Under the pieces are notes generated by a model that saw only the letters and a list, made by a program, of their open reading frames with translations, was not told the DNA's origin and searched no databases. DNA of 64,000 bases from Actinomadura citrea (GTDB lineage: Bacteria; Actinomycetota; Actinomycetes; Streptosporangiales; Streptosporangiaceae). The stretch is taken from positions 1,116,001 to 1,180,000 of the forward strand of contig NZ_JACCBT010000001.1 in NCBI RefSeq assembly GCF_013409045.1. Reading direction: 5' to 3'. Made by a program: the position numbers and the translations under genes. This document shows positions 45,183-55,000 of this stretch, one piece after another; the first letter of the stretch is position 1; each line of letters begins with the position of its first letter.

Positions 45183-46469
45183 TCAGATGTCGCTCTCGGT
45201 GCGGGAGGGGAGGCCCGCCTGCTGGGCGACGGGGTTCCAGTAGCCGATGAACTCGCTCTTGGCGGAGCTGGCGCGCTGGTTGACGTCGGCGACCTCGCCC
45301 TCGGACGGGCAGCCGGGCGCTCCGTCCAGGTAGCGCTGGTTCGACTCCGTCGACGCCTCCAGGGCGCGGACGAGCGCGGCCTTCATCTCCGCGCCGTCGT
45401 CGAGCGCGCTCACGTCCAGGCCCCGCGCCGTCTCCAACTGGCCGCGGCGCGCGTCGAGGACGCGCCGCACGCCGTCGACCGGGCAGCCCTGGGTGACGAC
45501 GGTGCCGAGGTCGGAACGGGTCCCGCCCATCTCCTCCAGCAGATCGTTCACGGCTCCGGCCTGGGCGTCGAGGTCGCCGCCGGCGGCGGGGCTGTCGGAC
45601 GCGGACGCGACGCTCGGGCTCTGGCCCGTGGACGGCCCGGAGGCCGCGGGCGGCGACGAGCCCGACCCGCTCGGCCAGAACACGATGCCCAGCGCCACCC
45701 CGATCAGGAGGACGACCCCGGCCGCGCCCAGGAAGTAGGGCAGCGTGCTGCGCTTCGGCGGCGGCGGAGGCTGCCAGATCGCGGGCTCGGACCACGGCTC
45801 GGCCGCCCACGGCTCGGGGGAGAGGTGTGTCGTGCGCTCCTCGGAGGGCGGCATGTTCAGCGTGTGGTCGGGTCGCGCCTCCCACTGGACGGGGCTCTGG
45901 TCGGCCCACGGCGGCGGCGCCGGTTCCCACGGCACCGGCACCCCGCCCGGCCCGCCGCTCCCACCTGGCGGCCCGCTCCCGTAAGGCGCACTCCCGTACG
46001 GTGCGCGGTACGTGTCGCTCTGAATGGTCGGATCATCCGTTTCAGGCGAGCTCCCGCCTGGGGGGTCGCTGTAAAGGTCGCGGTAGGGGTCGTCCTGGGT
46101 GGCCGCGTCACCGGTGTCGGACGGATTTCCGCCTCGTGGCGTGCTGCCCATCGGTGTGCCGCCGTAGGGGTGATTCTGGGTAGCCGCGTCGTCTGTGTCA
46201 GGCGGGGATCCCCCCGCCTGGCCGCCGTACGGGGCGCCGTATGGGGAGTCTTGGATGGTCGCGTCGTCCGTGTTCGGGGCCCGCCCGGGTTGCGGTGGGG
46301 CTCCGTAGGGGTCGCGAGTCGTTTCGTCGAGGGAGGTCGCGTCGCCTGCCCTGGCCGTGTCGTCCAGGGCGGTCGCGTCGTCCGCGCTCGGCGGAGCGAG
46401 GAGCGCGTCGCAGCGCGCGCACCTGGGAGACGAAGAAGCGGAGTCGGTTCCGCAGTTCGGACACCGCAT
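45183..46469 (-). CDS. Zinc-ribbon, single-TM protein with repeated Thr motifs (paralogue A)
   Basis: 428 aa. Residues 3-20 are a zinc ribbon (C3-x2-C6-x10-C17-x2-C20). Residues 25-235 are disordered with TDDATIQ (67), TDDAATQ (92), TGDAATQ (119) and TDDPTIQ (144), spaced 25-27 residues apart and each followed by PYG or PYR. Residues 242-265 are one membrane helix. The extracytoplasmic part has a Ser/Pro linker and a helical domain of about 130 residues (DAQAGAVNDLLEEMGGTRSDLGTVVTQGCPVDGVRRVLDARRGQLETARGL) with a Cys pair. Lies downstream of paralogue B with a 55-bp gap, so the two are co-transcribed. Function unknown. Confidence 0.8.
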   Translation of the reverse strand: MRCPNCGTDSASSSPRCARCDALLAPPSADDATALDDTARAGDATSLDETTRDPYGAPPQPGRAPNTDDATIQDSPYGAPYGGQAGGSPPDTDDAATQNHPYGGTPMGSTPRGGNPSDTGDAATQDDPYRDLYSDPPGGSSPETDDPTIQSDTYRAPYGSAPYGSGPPGGSGGPGGVPVPWEPAPPPWADQSPVQWEARPDHTLNMPPSEERTTHLSPEPWAAEPWSEPAIWQPPPPPKRSTLPYFLGAAGVVLLIGVALGIVFWPSGSGSSPPAASGPSTGQSPSVASASDSPAAGGDLDAQAGAVNDLLEEMGGTRSDLGTVVTQGCPVDGVRRVLDARRGQLETARGLDVSALDDGAEMKAALVRALEASTESNQRYLDGAPGCPSEGEVADVNQRASSAKSEFIGYWNPVAQQAGLPSRTESDI

Positions 46470-46524
46470 GACGGCCCCCTGCCCGGTGAGTTCGAACGGT
46501 CAGAGAATACTGCGTGACCGACCG

Positions 46525-48144
46525 TTACACCCGTTTCCAGCTACGCTGCGGCTGATCGGTCTTCTTCGCGACCGGGTTCCACAGGACGACGAACTGCTTC
46601 TTCGCCGCCGTCGCGCGGCGTTCGGCGTCGGCGCGTCCGGGGACCTGCGCGGCGCTCGGACGCGGCTTGCCCTTGCACTTGCGCTGGTTGGCCTGGGCCC
46701 ATCGCAGCAGTACCTGGTCGACCTGAAGCGACGCCCCCAGCGCCTGGTTCAGCGAGCCGCGCAGCCGTTCCCCGTTCGCCAGCTTGTCGACCTTGAGGCC
46801 CTGCGTGCGGCGCATCTGGTTCGTGCGGCGCTGCGCGACCGTCTGGAACCCCTGGATCGCCTGCGGCAGCGTCTTGCACTTGCCGGCCCGGCCGAGCGCT
46901 CCGGCGAGGACCCGGCGGGTGTCGACGCTGTCGTTCAGGATCCCGTTCAGGGTCGCGGCCTGCTGCTTCGTCTCGGGCGGGATCGCGTTCTTCTGCGCGA
47001 CCTGCTTCTGGGACGCCGCCGGGGAGGGGTCGCCGCCCGGCGGCGCGTCGTCCCCGGAGGGCCACACGACGAACGCGACGGCGCCGACCGCGACCGTGAC
47101 GAGCGCGGCGACGCCGGCGATCAGCGGCTTGCTCGTCCCGCCCTTGTTCTGCCCCGGCTGACCCGGAAGGCCCGGTCCGCCAGGCGGGAACTGGCCCGGC
47201 GGGTAGCCGCCGTACGCGGGGTCGCCCGGCCCCATCGCGCCCATGGGCTGCATCCCGGGGCCCATCGGGCCCTGGTGCATGGGGCCTTGCTGCATGGGCC
47301 CCTGCTGCATCGTCTGCATCGGGCCGGGGCCCATGTTCCCCATACCGCCGCCCATGGGCCCCATACCGCCCATCGGGGCGGGAGCGCCCATGGGAGGGCC
47401 GGGGTCCATCCGCGTCTGGTCGAGCTCGTCGCCGAAGCCCTGGGCGCCTGGCATGGCCAGGCCCGTCCCCGCGCCGGGGGCGATCTGCGTCGCCTCCGCG
47501 TCCGGGAGGGCGGGGAACTGCGGGCCGCCGGGCGGCTGCTGCCCCCACGCCTGCGTGGCGTCGGTCTCCGGCGCCTCGGGCTTGCGCGGCTGCGCGAACC
47601 ACGAGTCCGGGACGATCGACTCCGTCCGGGGGGCCTGGTCCTGGAGCCCGAACGAGTTCGCCGGCGAGGGCGGGGCGGGCCTCTCCACGGCCTGCGTCAC
47701 CTGCTGCCCGCTCGTCCACGAGGACGGTGCGGGCGGGGTGGTGAACGCGCCGGAGTCGTCGTCGGCGTCGGGGTCGAACGCCCACGCCGCGGTGTCGTCG
47801 GGGTCGTGGGACGGCAGCGGGGACGCGACGGCGGGCGTCGGCGCGGAGGCGGTCGCGGGCGGCTCCGCGGGCAGCCGGATCGGCGGCTCGGCCGAGAGCC
47901 GGATCGGCGGCTGCGCCGGAGGCTCAAGCGTGCCCTGCGGGCCCGAGGCCCAGGAAGGCGGCGCTGTCATCGTCCGGTCGCCGAACGTGTCGGCGCCGCC
48001 CGGCATGCCCGCCGGGGAGGCCTCCGCGACCGGCGACGCCAGCGGTACGGCGGGCCCGACCGAGTACACGTCGATCGGCGCCTCGCAGTGCGAACACTTG
48101 CCGAGCGTCCCAGGCGTGTCATTCCCGCACGTCGGACACTGCAT
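46525..48144 (-). CDS. Zinc-ribbon, single-TM protein with Met/Gly-rich linker (paralogue B)
   Basis: 539 aa. The zinc ribbon has the same spacing as paralogue A (C3-x2-C6-x10-C17-x2-C20). The disordered cytoplasmic part carries IRLSAEPP/IRLPAEPP repeats, Thr motifs FGDRTMTAPP (55-63), TDATQ (194-198), AEATQ (216-220) and DQTRMDPG (242-249), and a remarkable Met/Gly/Gln-rich stretch (250-305). Residues 339-361 are the membrane helix. The outside domain is helical with two Cys (KQQAATLNGILNDSVDTRRVLAGALGRAGKCKTLPQAIQGF ... RWAQANQRKCKG), clearly homologous to paralogue A. Both end with a KKQFVVLWNPVAKK or KSEFIGYWNPVAQQ motif. Divergent from murT. Confidence 0.8.
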   Translation of the reverse strand: MQCPTCGNDTPGTLGKCSHCEAPIDVYSVGPAVPLASPVAEASPAGMPGGADTFGDRTMTAPPSWASGPQGTLEPPAQPPIRLSAEPPIRLPAEPPATASAPTPAVASPLPSHDPDDTAAWAFDPDADDDSGAFTTPPAPSSWTSGQQVTQAVERPAPPSPANSFGLQDQAPRTESIVPDSWFAQPRKPEAPETDATQAWGQQPPGGPQFPALPDAEATQIAPGAGTGLAMPGAQGFGDELDQTRMDPGPPMGAPAPMGGMGPMGGGMGNMGPGPMQTMQQGPMQQGPMHQGPMGPGMQPMGAMGPGDPAYGGYPPGQFPPGGPGLPGQPGQNKGGTSKPLIAGVAALVTVAVGAVAFVVWPSGDDAPPGGDPSPAASQKQVAQKNAIPPETKQQAATLNGILNDSVDTRRVLAGALGRAGKCKTLPQAIQGFQTVAQRRTNQMRRTQGLKVDKLANGERLRGSLNQALGASLQVDQVLLRWAQANQRKCKGKPRPSAAQVPGRADAERRATAAKKQFVVLWNPVAKKTDQPQRSWKRV

Positions 48145-48501
48145 CGCTCAGACCTCGCCTTATAGCCGCTTGCCCACGCTTGCGATCCAGGCCCGCCGTC
48201 CGGGGCGGGCACCGCTCCCCGCGATCATCAGCGGGGCTCCCGACAAAAGTAGTGGGTGACGCCGTTCTTGGACGCGTGGTTGGTAATCCGGCGCACCGCA
48301 GTCGGAGGTCGCACGCAATCACGACATGTCGGTACTGGTCAAGATTGGCGCCGGTGGTTTACCGGGATCGTTGTGATGCTGCTCACATTGTGCACCCGTG
48401 GTGTGACGGACGTCCCCCGAACCGCCCGGCACGCCGCGAGCGTCGCACGCAGCGGCTAGGCTCGGAGCGGTTTCCCGGCGCATCCAGAGAAGACGGAGTC
48501 C
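48145..48501. other. Intergenic region between zinc-ribbon operon and murT
   Basis: These 357 bp separate two divergent operons and hold no credible ORF. TAGGCT at 48457-48462, 40 bp before murT, is a plausible -10 element; its -35 is weak. GTGA-N6-TCAC near 48374-48387 is a short inverted repeat. murT itself has GAGAAGACGGAG before its ATG. Confidence 0.6.
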
Positions 48502-49752
48502 ATGAGCGATCTTCCGCTGCGTTCGCAGCTGGCCGTCGCGCTCGGTCGTACGGCCGCCAAGATGTCCCGAATGGCGGGCCGCGGGGACGGTTCGGTGATC
48601 GGCGGCCGCGTCGGCCTCCGGCTCGACCCGGAGCTGCTGACCAAGCTCGCCAAGGACCGCAAGCTCGTCCTCGTCAGCGCCACGAACGGCAAGACGACGA
48701 CGACCCGGCTGATCACCTCGGCCATGACCCCCCTCGGCGAGGTCGCCACCAACGCGTTCGGCGCGAACATGCCGACCGGGCACGTGTCCGCGCTGGCCTC
48801 CGCCCCGTCCGCCCGCTACGGCGTGCTGGAGTGCGACGAGAAGTACGTCCCGATGGTCCTGAAGGAGACCGGGGCGAACATCGTCGCGCTGATGAACCTC
48901 AGCCGCGACCAGATGGACCGCGCCGCCGAGATCTGGCTGCTGGCCGGCAAGTGGCGGCGCGCGCTGGAGGGGTCCCCGACCAGCCACGTCATCGCCAACT
49001 GCGACGACCCGCTCGTCACCTGGGGCGCGTCCACCGCCAAGAGCGTCACGTGGGTCGCCGCGGGCCAGCACTGGCGCGAGGACTCCTGGTGCTGCCCCGA
49101 GTGCGGCGGCCCCCTCGACCGGCAGGACACCGACGAGGACAGCGACTGGCGCTGCCGGCAGTGCCACTTCGCCCGCCCCCGACCCGACTGGGCGCTGAGG
49201 GGCGACACGATCACCGCGCCGGACGGCCGTGCGTACTCGCTCACGGGCCTGTCCCTGCCCGGCCGCGCGAACCGCTCGAACGCCCTGATCGCCCTCGCGG
49301 TCGTCGCGCAGTTCGGAGTGCCGCCCGAGCAGGCCCTCCCGCTGCTGTCGCAGGTCACCTCGGTCGCCGGCCGGTACACGACGGTCGAGCACCAGGGCCG
49401 CTCGATCCGGCTGCTGCTGTCGAAGAACCCCGCCGGATGGCTGGAGGCGTTCGACGTCCTGCAGCCCGCGCCCGGCCCCGTCGCCCTGTCGGTCAACGCG
49501 CAGGGCCCCGACGGCCGCGACACGTCCTGGCTGTGGGACGTCGACTACCGCATCCTGCGGGGCCGTCCCGTGTGGGTGACCGGCGAGCGGCGCATCGACC
49601 TCGCCGCCCGGCTGGAGGCCGCCGAGGTGTCCTTCACGGTGGTGGACGACATCGACCAGGCGGTCATGGCCGTCCCGCCCGGCCACCTGGACGTGATCGC
49701 CAACTACACCGCCTTCCAGACCATCCGAACGAGGTACGGCCGTGTCGTCTGA
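48502..49752 (+). CDS. murT: Lipid II isoglutaminyl synthase, Mur-ligase subunit MurT
   Basis: 416 aa. The Mur-ligase P-loop VSATNGKTTTTRLI is at about residue 57, with NAFGANMPTGHVSAL, LECDEKYVPMVLKETGANIVALMNLSRDQMDR and the MurT-specific four-cysteine insertion WCCPECGGPLDRQDTDEDSDWRCRQCHFARP, which binds zinc. The C-terminal DUF1727 domain is LSKNPAGWLEAFDVL. With GatD it amidates the alpha-carboxyl of D-Glu in lipid II, a step needed for peptidoglycan cross-linking. Overlaps gatD by 11 bp. Confidence 0.96.
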   Translation: MSDLPLRSQLAVALGRTAAKMSRMAGRGDGSVIGGRVGLRLDPELLTKLAKDRKLVLVSATNGKTTTTRLITSAMTPLGEVATNAFGANMPTGHVSALASAPSARYGVLECDEKYVPMVLKETGANIVALMNLSRDQMDRAAEIWLLAGKWRRALEGSPTSHVIANCDDPLVTWGASTAKSVTWVAAGQHWREDSWCCPECGGPLDRQDTDEDSDWRCRQCHFARPRPDWALRGDTITAPDGRAYSLTGLSLPGRANRSNALIALAVVAQFGVPPEQALPLLSQVTSVAGRYTTVEHQGRSIRLLLSKNPAGWLEAFDVLQPAPGPVALSVNAQGPDGRDTSWLWDVDYRILRGRPVWVTGERRIDLAARLEAAEVSFTVVDDIDQAVMAVPPGHLDVIANYTAFQTIRTRYGRVV

Positions 49753-50458
49753 CCGCATCAAAATCGTCTGGATCTACCCGGACCTGCTCAGCACCTACGG
49801 CGACCAGGGCAACACGATCGTCCTGGAGCGGCGCGCGGCGCTGCGCGGCATCCCCACCGAGACCGTCAGCCTCCGGTCGGACGAGCACGTCCCCGCCGAC
49901 GGCGACATCTACCTGCTCGGCGGCGGCGAGGACCGGCCGCAGATCCTCGCGGCGCAGCGGCTGCGGGGCGACGGCGGCCTCGCGCGGGCCGTCCAGTCCG
50001 GCGCGGTCGTGTTCGCGGTCTGCGCCGGCTACCAGCTGCTCGGCCACGAGTTCGGCGGCGAGGAGGGCCAGCCCGTGCCGGGCCTCGGCCTGCTCGACAT
50101 CCGCTCCGGCCGTGGCGAGCAGCGCGCCGTCGGCGAGATCGTCGGGGACGTCGCGGGGGAGCTGAACGTCCCGCGCATCACCGGCTTCGAGAACCACCAG
50201 GGCGTCACGCAGATCGGCCCGAACGCGCGCCCGTTCGCGAAGGTGCTGCACGGCGTCGGCAACGGCGACGGGAACGGCTTCGAGGGCGCCTACAGCGGCC
50301 GCGTCCTCGGCACCTACATGCACGGTCCGGCGCTCGTCCGCAACCCCGGCCTGGCCGACCTGCTGCTCCGCTGGGCCGTCGGCAGGGACATCCCCCCGCT
50401 GGACGACTCCTGGGCCGGCCGCCTCCGCGAGGAGCGCCTGCAAGCCGTGATGACCTGA
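49742..50458 (+). CDS. gatD: Lipid II isoglutaminyl synthase, glutamine amidotransferase subunit GatD
   Basis: 238 aa, a CobB/CobQ-type class I glutaminase: IKIVWIYPDLLSTYGDQGNTIVLERRAALRG at the N-terminus, DIYLLGGGEDRPQIL, the nucleophile VVFAVCAGYQLLGHEF (Cys about 97) and the His of GTYMHGPALVRNPGLADLLLRWA. It releases ammonia from glutamine for MurT. GTG start inside the murT 3' end ensures equal production of the two subunits. Confidence 0.96.
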   Translation: MSSDRIKIVWIYPDLLSTYGDQGNTIVLERRAALRGIPTETVSLRSDEHVPADGDIYLLGGGEDRPQILAAQRLRGDGGLARAVQSGAVVFAVCAGYQLLGHEFGGEEGQPVPGLGLLDIRSGRGEQRAVGEIVGDVAGELNVPRITGFENHQGVTQIGPNARPFAKVLHGVGNGDGNGFEGAYSGRVLGTYMHGPALVRNPGLADLLLRWAVGRDIPPLDDSWAGRLREERLQAVMT

Positions 50459-50598
50459 CCTGCCCCTGATGAGCTGACTCCGTCGTGAGCTGACGGAACC
50501 CGGCCGCTTCGGATGTCTCGCCGCCCGGCGGCCGGGTTCCTCGGCCGTTGCCCGTTTGGGCCTGGTGCGGCGGGCTTCCTGCTGCCACCGTAGCGATC

Positions 50599-52026
50599 GT
50601 GATCTGCTGCCGGCCCTCCCGCCGGGCGCTCCTGCGCTGGAGTGCCGTCGTCGCGGGCGCCTCGCTCCTGCCCGCCGTCGAGGCCTCGTCCGCGCGCGCT
50701 TCGGACGACGTCCGGCCGGTGAACCTCGAACTGGTCACCGTCACCGAGGCCACGGCCGTCCTCACCTGGTACACGGGCGTCCCCGGGACGGACGACGGCC
50801 TGGGGCGGATGCAGCCCGCGCCGTCCGACGCCGAGGTCCTCTACGGGACGCACCCGTCCCGCCTCACCAGCGTCGCCCATGGCGCGTCCGGCACCCCGTA
50901 CCACTACGTGGAACTGACCGGCCTGGAGCCTGGGCGCACCTACTACTACAGGGCCCGCTCCAGAGGACGGGACGCCGCGCCCACGTGGCTGGCCGCAGGC
51001 CAAGCGGCAGGCACTCCCTATGGGGACCTCTTCGCTTTCACGACCCCGCAGCCCCCTCCGGGCCGCCACCTTTTCTCCGTCGCCCTTTGCAACGACCTCC
51101 ACCTGGGTGAGACCGTGGCCGGGCTGGTCGGTCAGCTTCCCTGGATCAAAGGCGTCGAGCAGGTGCCCGGCCACCCGCCCTATCCCGAGGTGATGGCGAA
51201 GGCTCTGATCGCCGACGCGCGGGCCAGAGGCGCGCACCACCTCCTCGCCGCCGGAGACGTGTCGAGTGAGGCGGCCCCCGCCGATCTCGCGAGCGCCAAG
51301 AGCATCCTCGACACCTTCGGGACCCTGGGGGACGACTACCTGATAGCCCGCGGCAACCACGACCGGGCGCACTCCGGGGCGCCGTACGACGGGTGCGGTC
51401 CAGGGGAGCACCAGGGGAACGACTGCTTCAAGGACGCCTTCTCAACGTCCGGCCAGACGTACTTCTCCCACGACCTGCGCGGCCTGCGCGTCATCGGGCT
51501 CGACACCTACGACAAGCCCGGTGACGGCGGAGACTCCGGCGGGCTCTCGGCGGAGCAGCATGCCTGGTTCGAAGCGGAGTTGAACAAGGACCCGGAGCGT
51601 CCCACCCTCGTCTTCGGCCACCACCCGCTCTTCACCGAGAACGACCCGCTCGCCATTACCGGGGCCCATTCCCTCGACGCGGGCCAGTCCCTGCGAATCC
51701 TCACGGCCTATCACCGGACGCCCGGCGTGTTCCTCCACCACGCGGGCCACACGCACCGCAACCAGCGCTCCGTTTTCCCGCTCGCGCCCCGGGTCGTCCA
51801 GCAGGAGGTCGGGGCGGTCAAGGAATACCCGGGCGGGTTCACGCTCCTGCGCGTCCACACCGGCGGGTACGCGCTCAACTTCTACAAGACCCGAAGTGAC
51901 GACGCCCGCGCCTGGAGCGAGCGGAGCCGCCAGGAACTGTCCGGGCAGTGGCCCCAGCTCTCCCTCGGCAACCGCCCCACCGACCGCAACACGGTCGTGA
52001 GCCGCGACCTTTCGGGCCTCAGCTGA
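50599..52026 (+). CDS. Tat-exported metallophosphoesterase
   Basis: 475 aa if GTG 50599 is used; a TTG at 50548 is also in frame and neither has a good ribosome site. SRRALLRWSAVVAGASLLPAVEASSARA is a twin-arginine signal. A purple-acid-phosphatase-like fibronectin domain follows (PVNLELVTVTEATAVLTWYTG; VELTGLEPGRTYYYRAR). The metallophosphoesterase core is SVALCNDLHLGE (usual DxH, here NDLH), LLAAGDVSSEA (GD), RGNHDRAHSG (GNHD), VFGHHPLF and HHAGHTHRNQ (GHTH). The substrate, a phosphomonoester or nucleotide, is unknown. The end overlaps the SARP gene by 8 bp, tail to tail. Confidence 0.85.
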   Translation: MICCRPSRRALLRWSAVVAGASLLPAVEASSARASDDVRPVNLELVTVTEATAVLTWYTGVPGTDDGLGRMQPAPSDAEVLYGTHPSRLTSVAHGASGTPYHYVELTGLEPGRTYYYRARSRGRDAAPTWLAAGQAAGTPYGDLFAFTTPQPPPGRHLFSVALCNDLHLGETVAGLVGQLPWIKGVEQVPGHPPYPEVMAKALIADARARGAHHLLAAGDVSSEAAPADLASAKSILDTFGTLGDDYLIARGNHDRAHSGAPYDGCGPGEHQGNDCFKDAFSTSGQTYFSHDLRGLRVIGLDTYDKPGDGGDSGGLSAEQHAWFEAELNKDPERPTLVFGHHPLFTENDPLAITGAHSLDAGQSLRILTAYHRTPGVFLHHAGHTHRNQRSVFPLAPRVVQQEVGAVKEYPGGFTLLRVHTGGYALNFYKTRSDDARAWSERSRQELSGQWPQLSLGNRPTDRNTVVSRDLSGLS

Positions 52027-55000
52027 CCGTTCCGGCGCCCCGGCGGAACGCTTCGGCGAAGGCCCGCCCGCCCAGGACGGCGCCGGCGGCGGACGTGACG
52101 CGGTCGACGTCGCCGCGTTCGGCGGGCGGGAGCGGGGCGTCCACGCTCCGGCGGGCCGCGTCCGCCGCGCCGAGCAGTTCGGCGGCGCGCACGGCGTCCC
52201 CGGCGAGCGCCGCCGCGCCCGCAAGCCCCTCCAGCGACAGGGCCAGCGCGCGCGGCTCGCCGATCGACCGGGCGATCTCCAGGCCGCGGGTGTGGTGCGC
52301 GAGGGACTCCGCGGCGTCCCCGCGCAGTTCGGCGGTGAAGCCGAGCTCCGCGTGCAGCAGATGCTCCCCGATCTCGGAGGAGTCGTACTCGTCCCGGATG
52401 CGGTGCAGGATCTCCCGCGCCGCGCCGAGATCGCCCGAGCGGCGCGCCCCGAGCGCGAGGCCCATCAGCGCGTGCGTCTCGCTGAACCGGTAGCCCTGCT
52501 CGACGGCCATCACCCGCGCCCGTTCGTGCAGGTCGCGGCCCCGGTCCCAGTCGCGCGCGAGCAGCGCCAGGCGGCCGAGGCCCGACAGCCGCGCGGACAC
52601 CTCCGCGCGCAGATCCAGCTCCTCGGCGATCCGCAGCCCCTCGCGCTGGAGCCGCTCCGCAGCCGCGTAGTCGCCGTTGATCTCGGCGAGCATCGCGAGC
52701 GGCGACACGGTCTGCAGGCGTCCCCAGCGGTCGCCCAGCCCGGTGAACAGGGCGGCGGCGCGCTCTCCCGCGTCCGCGATCACGTCGAGGCGGCCCCGGA
52801 CGAGCGCCAGCGTCGCGCGCAGGCCGAGGGCGGCGGCGGTGCCCCAGCGGTCCCCGGACTCCTGGAACAGGCGCAGCGCGTGCTCGTTGGCCCGCTCGCT
52901 CGCGTCCGGATCCCCGGCGTGGTACAGCCCGTGCGCGTAGAGCCAGCGGGCGCGGCCGCGACGCACGGGGTCCGGAATGTCGTCCTCGCCCTCGGCGCCC
53001 AGGGCCGTCCGATCCCCGGTCAGCAGCGCGAACGCGGCCCGCAACAGGCGCAACTCGGCCGCCTCCGGCGCCGCGTCCAGGACCGCCGACAGCGTGCGGT
53101 GGGCCTCGTGCAGGCGGCCCCGCAGCAGCCACCACCAGCACAGCGCCGTGCCGAGACGAACCGCCTCCACCGCACCGGGACGACGCAGCGCCTCCTCCAG
53201 CGCGGCGCGCAGGTTCGCCGAGTCGGCGTCGAGGCGGTCGAGCCAGACCTGCTGCTCCGGTCCGCGCAGGTGGGGTTCGGCGCGTTCGGACAGGTCGAGG
53301 TAGTGGCGCAGATGGCGGTCGCGGGCGCCGTGGAGGTCGCCCGCCTCGCGCAGGCGCTCCGTCGCGTACGCGGCCACGGACTCCAGGAGGCGGTAGCGGG
53401 GACCGCGCGGCCCGTCCACCACCACGACCAGGGACCGGTCGACCAGCCGGGTGAGCAGGTCGAGGACGTCCCCGCCGCGGACGTCGCCGCCCGCGCAGAC
53501 GGCCTCCGCCGCGTCCAGGGCGCAGCCGTCCACGTGCACGGCGAGCCGGCGCAGCACGGCGCGCTCGGACGGCCCGAGCAGCTCCCAGCTCCAGTCGATC
53601 ATCGCCCGCAGCGTCCGCTGCCGCGCCGGTGCGCCGCGCGGCCCGGTGGTGAGGACGCCGAACCGGTCGGTGAGGCGTTGCGCCAGTTCCCGCACGCCGA
53701 GGGCCCGGACGCGGGTCGCCGCCAGTTCCAGGGCGAGCGGGATGCCGTCGAGGCGCCGGCAGATCTCCGCGACCGCCGCCCGGTCGGCGTCCAGGGAGAA
53801 GCCGGGGGCGGACGCGGCGGCGCGGTCGGCGAACAGCCGGACGGCGTCGTCCTCCTGGAGCGGCTCGACCAGGTACACCGTCTCGCCCGTCAGCCCGAGC
53901 GGCTCGCGGCCGGTGGCGAGGATCCGCAGGCCCGCCGCGCCGCGCAGCAGCAGCTCCACCAGTTCGGCGGCCGGGTCGACCACCTGCTCGCAGTTGTCGA
54001 GGACGAGCAGCAGCCGCCTGCCGCGCAGCGCCGCCGCCAGCCGTTCCGCGCTCCCGCCGCCGCGGCCGGACGTCCCGGCCGCGGGGACGCCGGGCGGGAC
54101 GTCGTCGCGGAGCCCGAGCACGGCCGAGATCTCCTGCGCCAGTCCGGCGGCGTCCCCGCGCTGGCCCGCCAGCTCGACGAGCCAGACGCCGTCCGGGAAG
54201 GCGTCCCCGGCGAGCCGCGCGGCCGCCTCGAGCGCGAGCCGCGTCTTGCCGACGCCGCCCGGGCCGGTCAGCGTCACCAGGCGCGCCGCGCCGACGAGCC
54301 GCCCGACGTCGTCCAGGCAGCGGTCCCGGCCGATCAGTTCGGTGAGGGGGACGGGCAGGTGGGGACGCGACTCCGGTTCCGGCGGGGCGGCGAGCGACGC
54401 GTCCTGCCGCAGGATCGCCTCGTGCAGCGCGGCCAGTTCGGGGCTCGGGTCGAGGCCGAGCTCGTCCGCGAGCGACTTCCGCACCTCGGTGTAGACGGCG
54501 AGCGCCTCGCCCTGCCGCCCCGCCCGGTACAGCGCACGCATCTGCACGGCCCGCAACCGCTCCCGCAGCGGGTGGCGGGCCACCAGACCGGTGAGCTCCC
54601 CGGCGAGCAGGAGGTGCCCGCCCGCGTCGAGCCGGGCCTCGGCCTGCTCCTCCAGCACGGCCAGGCGCTCGTCGGCCAGGCGGGCCGCCGCCGCGCGCGC
54701 GAAGTCCTCGTCGGTGAAGTCGGCGAACGCCGCGCCGCGCCACAGGTCCAGCGCCTCGGTCAGCAGTTCGGCGCGCTCCCGCGGATCGTCCAGCGTGCGG
54801 GCCCGTGCCGCCAGCGCGCGGAACCGGTCGGCGTCCACCTCGTCGCCGGGCCCGTCGAGGCGGAGCCGGTAACCGTTCGCCTCGCGGACCACGCGGTCGC
54901 GGCCGAGCGCGCGGCGCAGCTGGGAGACCTTGGCCTGGAGCGCGTTCGCCGGGTTGCCGGGCAGGTCGTCGCCCCACAGGTCGTGGACGAGACGGTCGGC

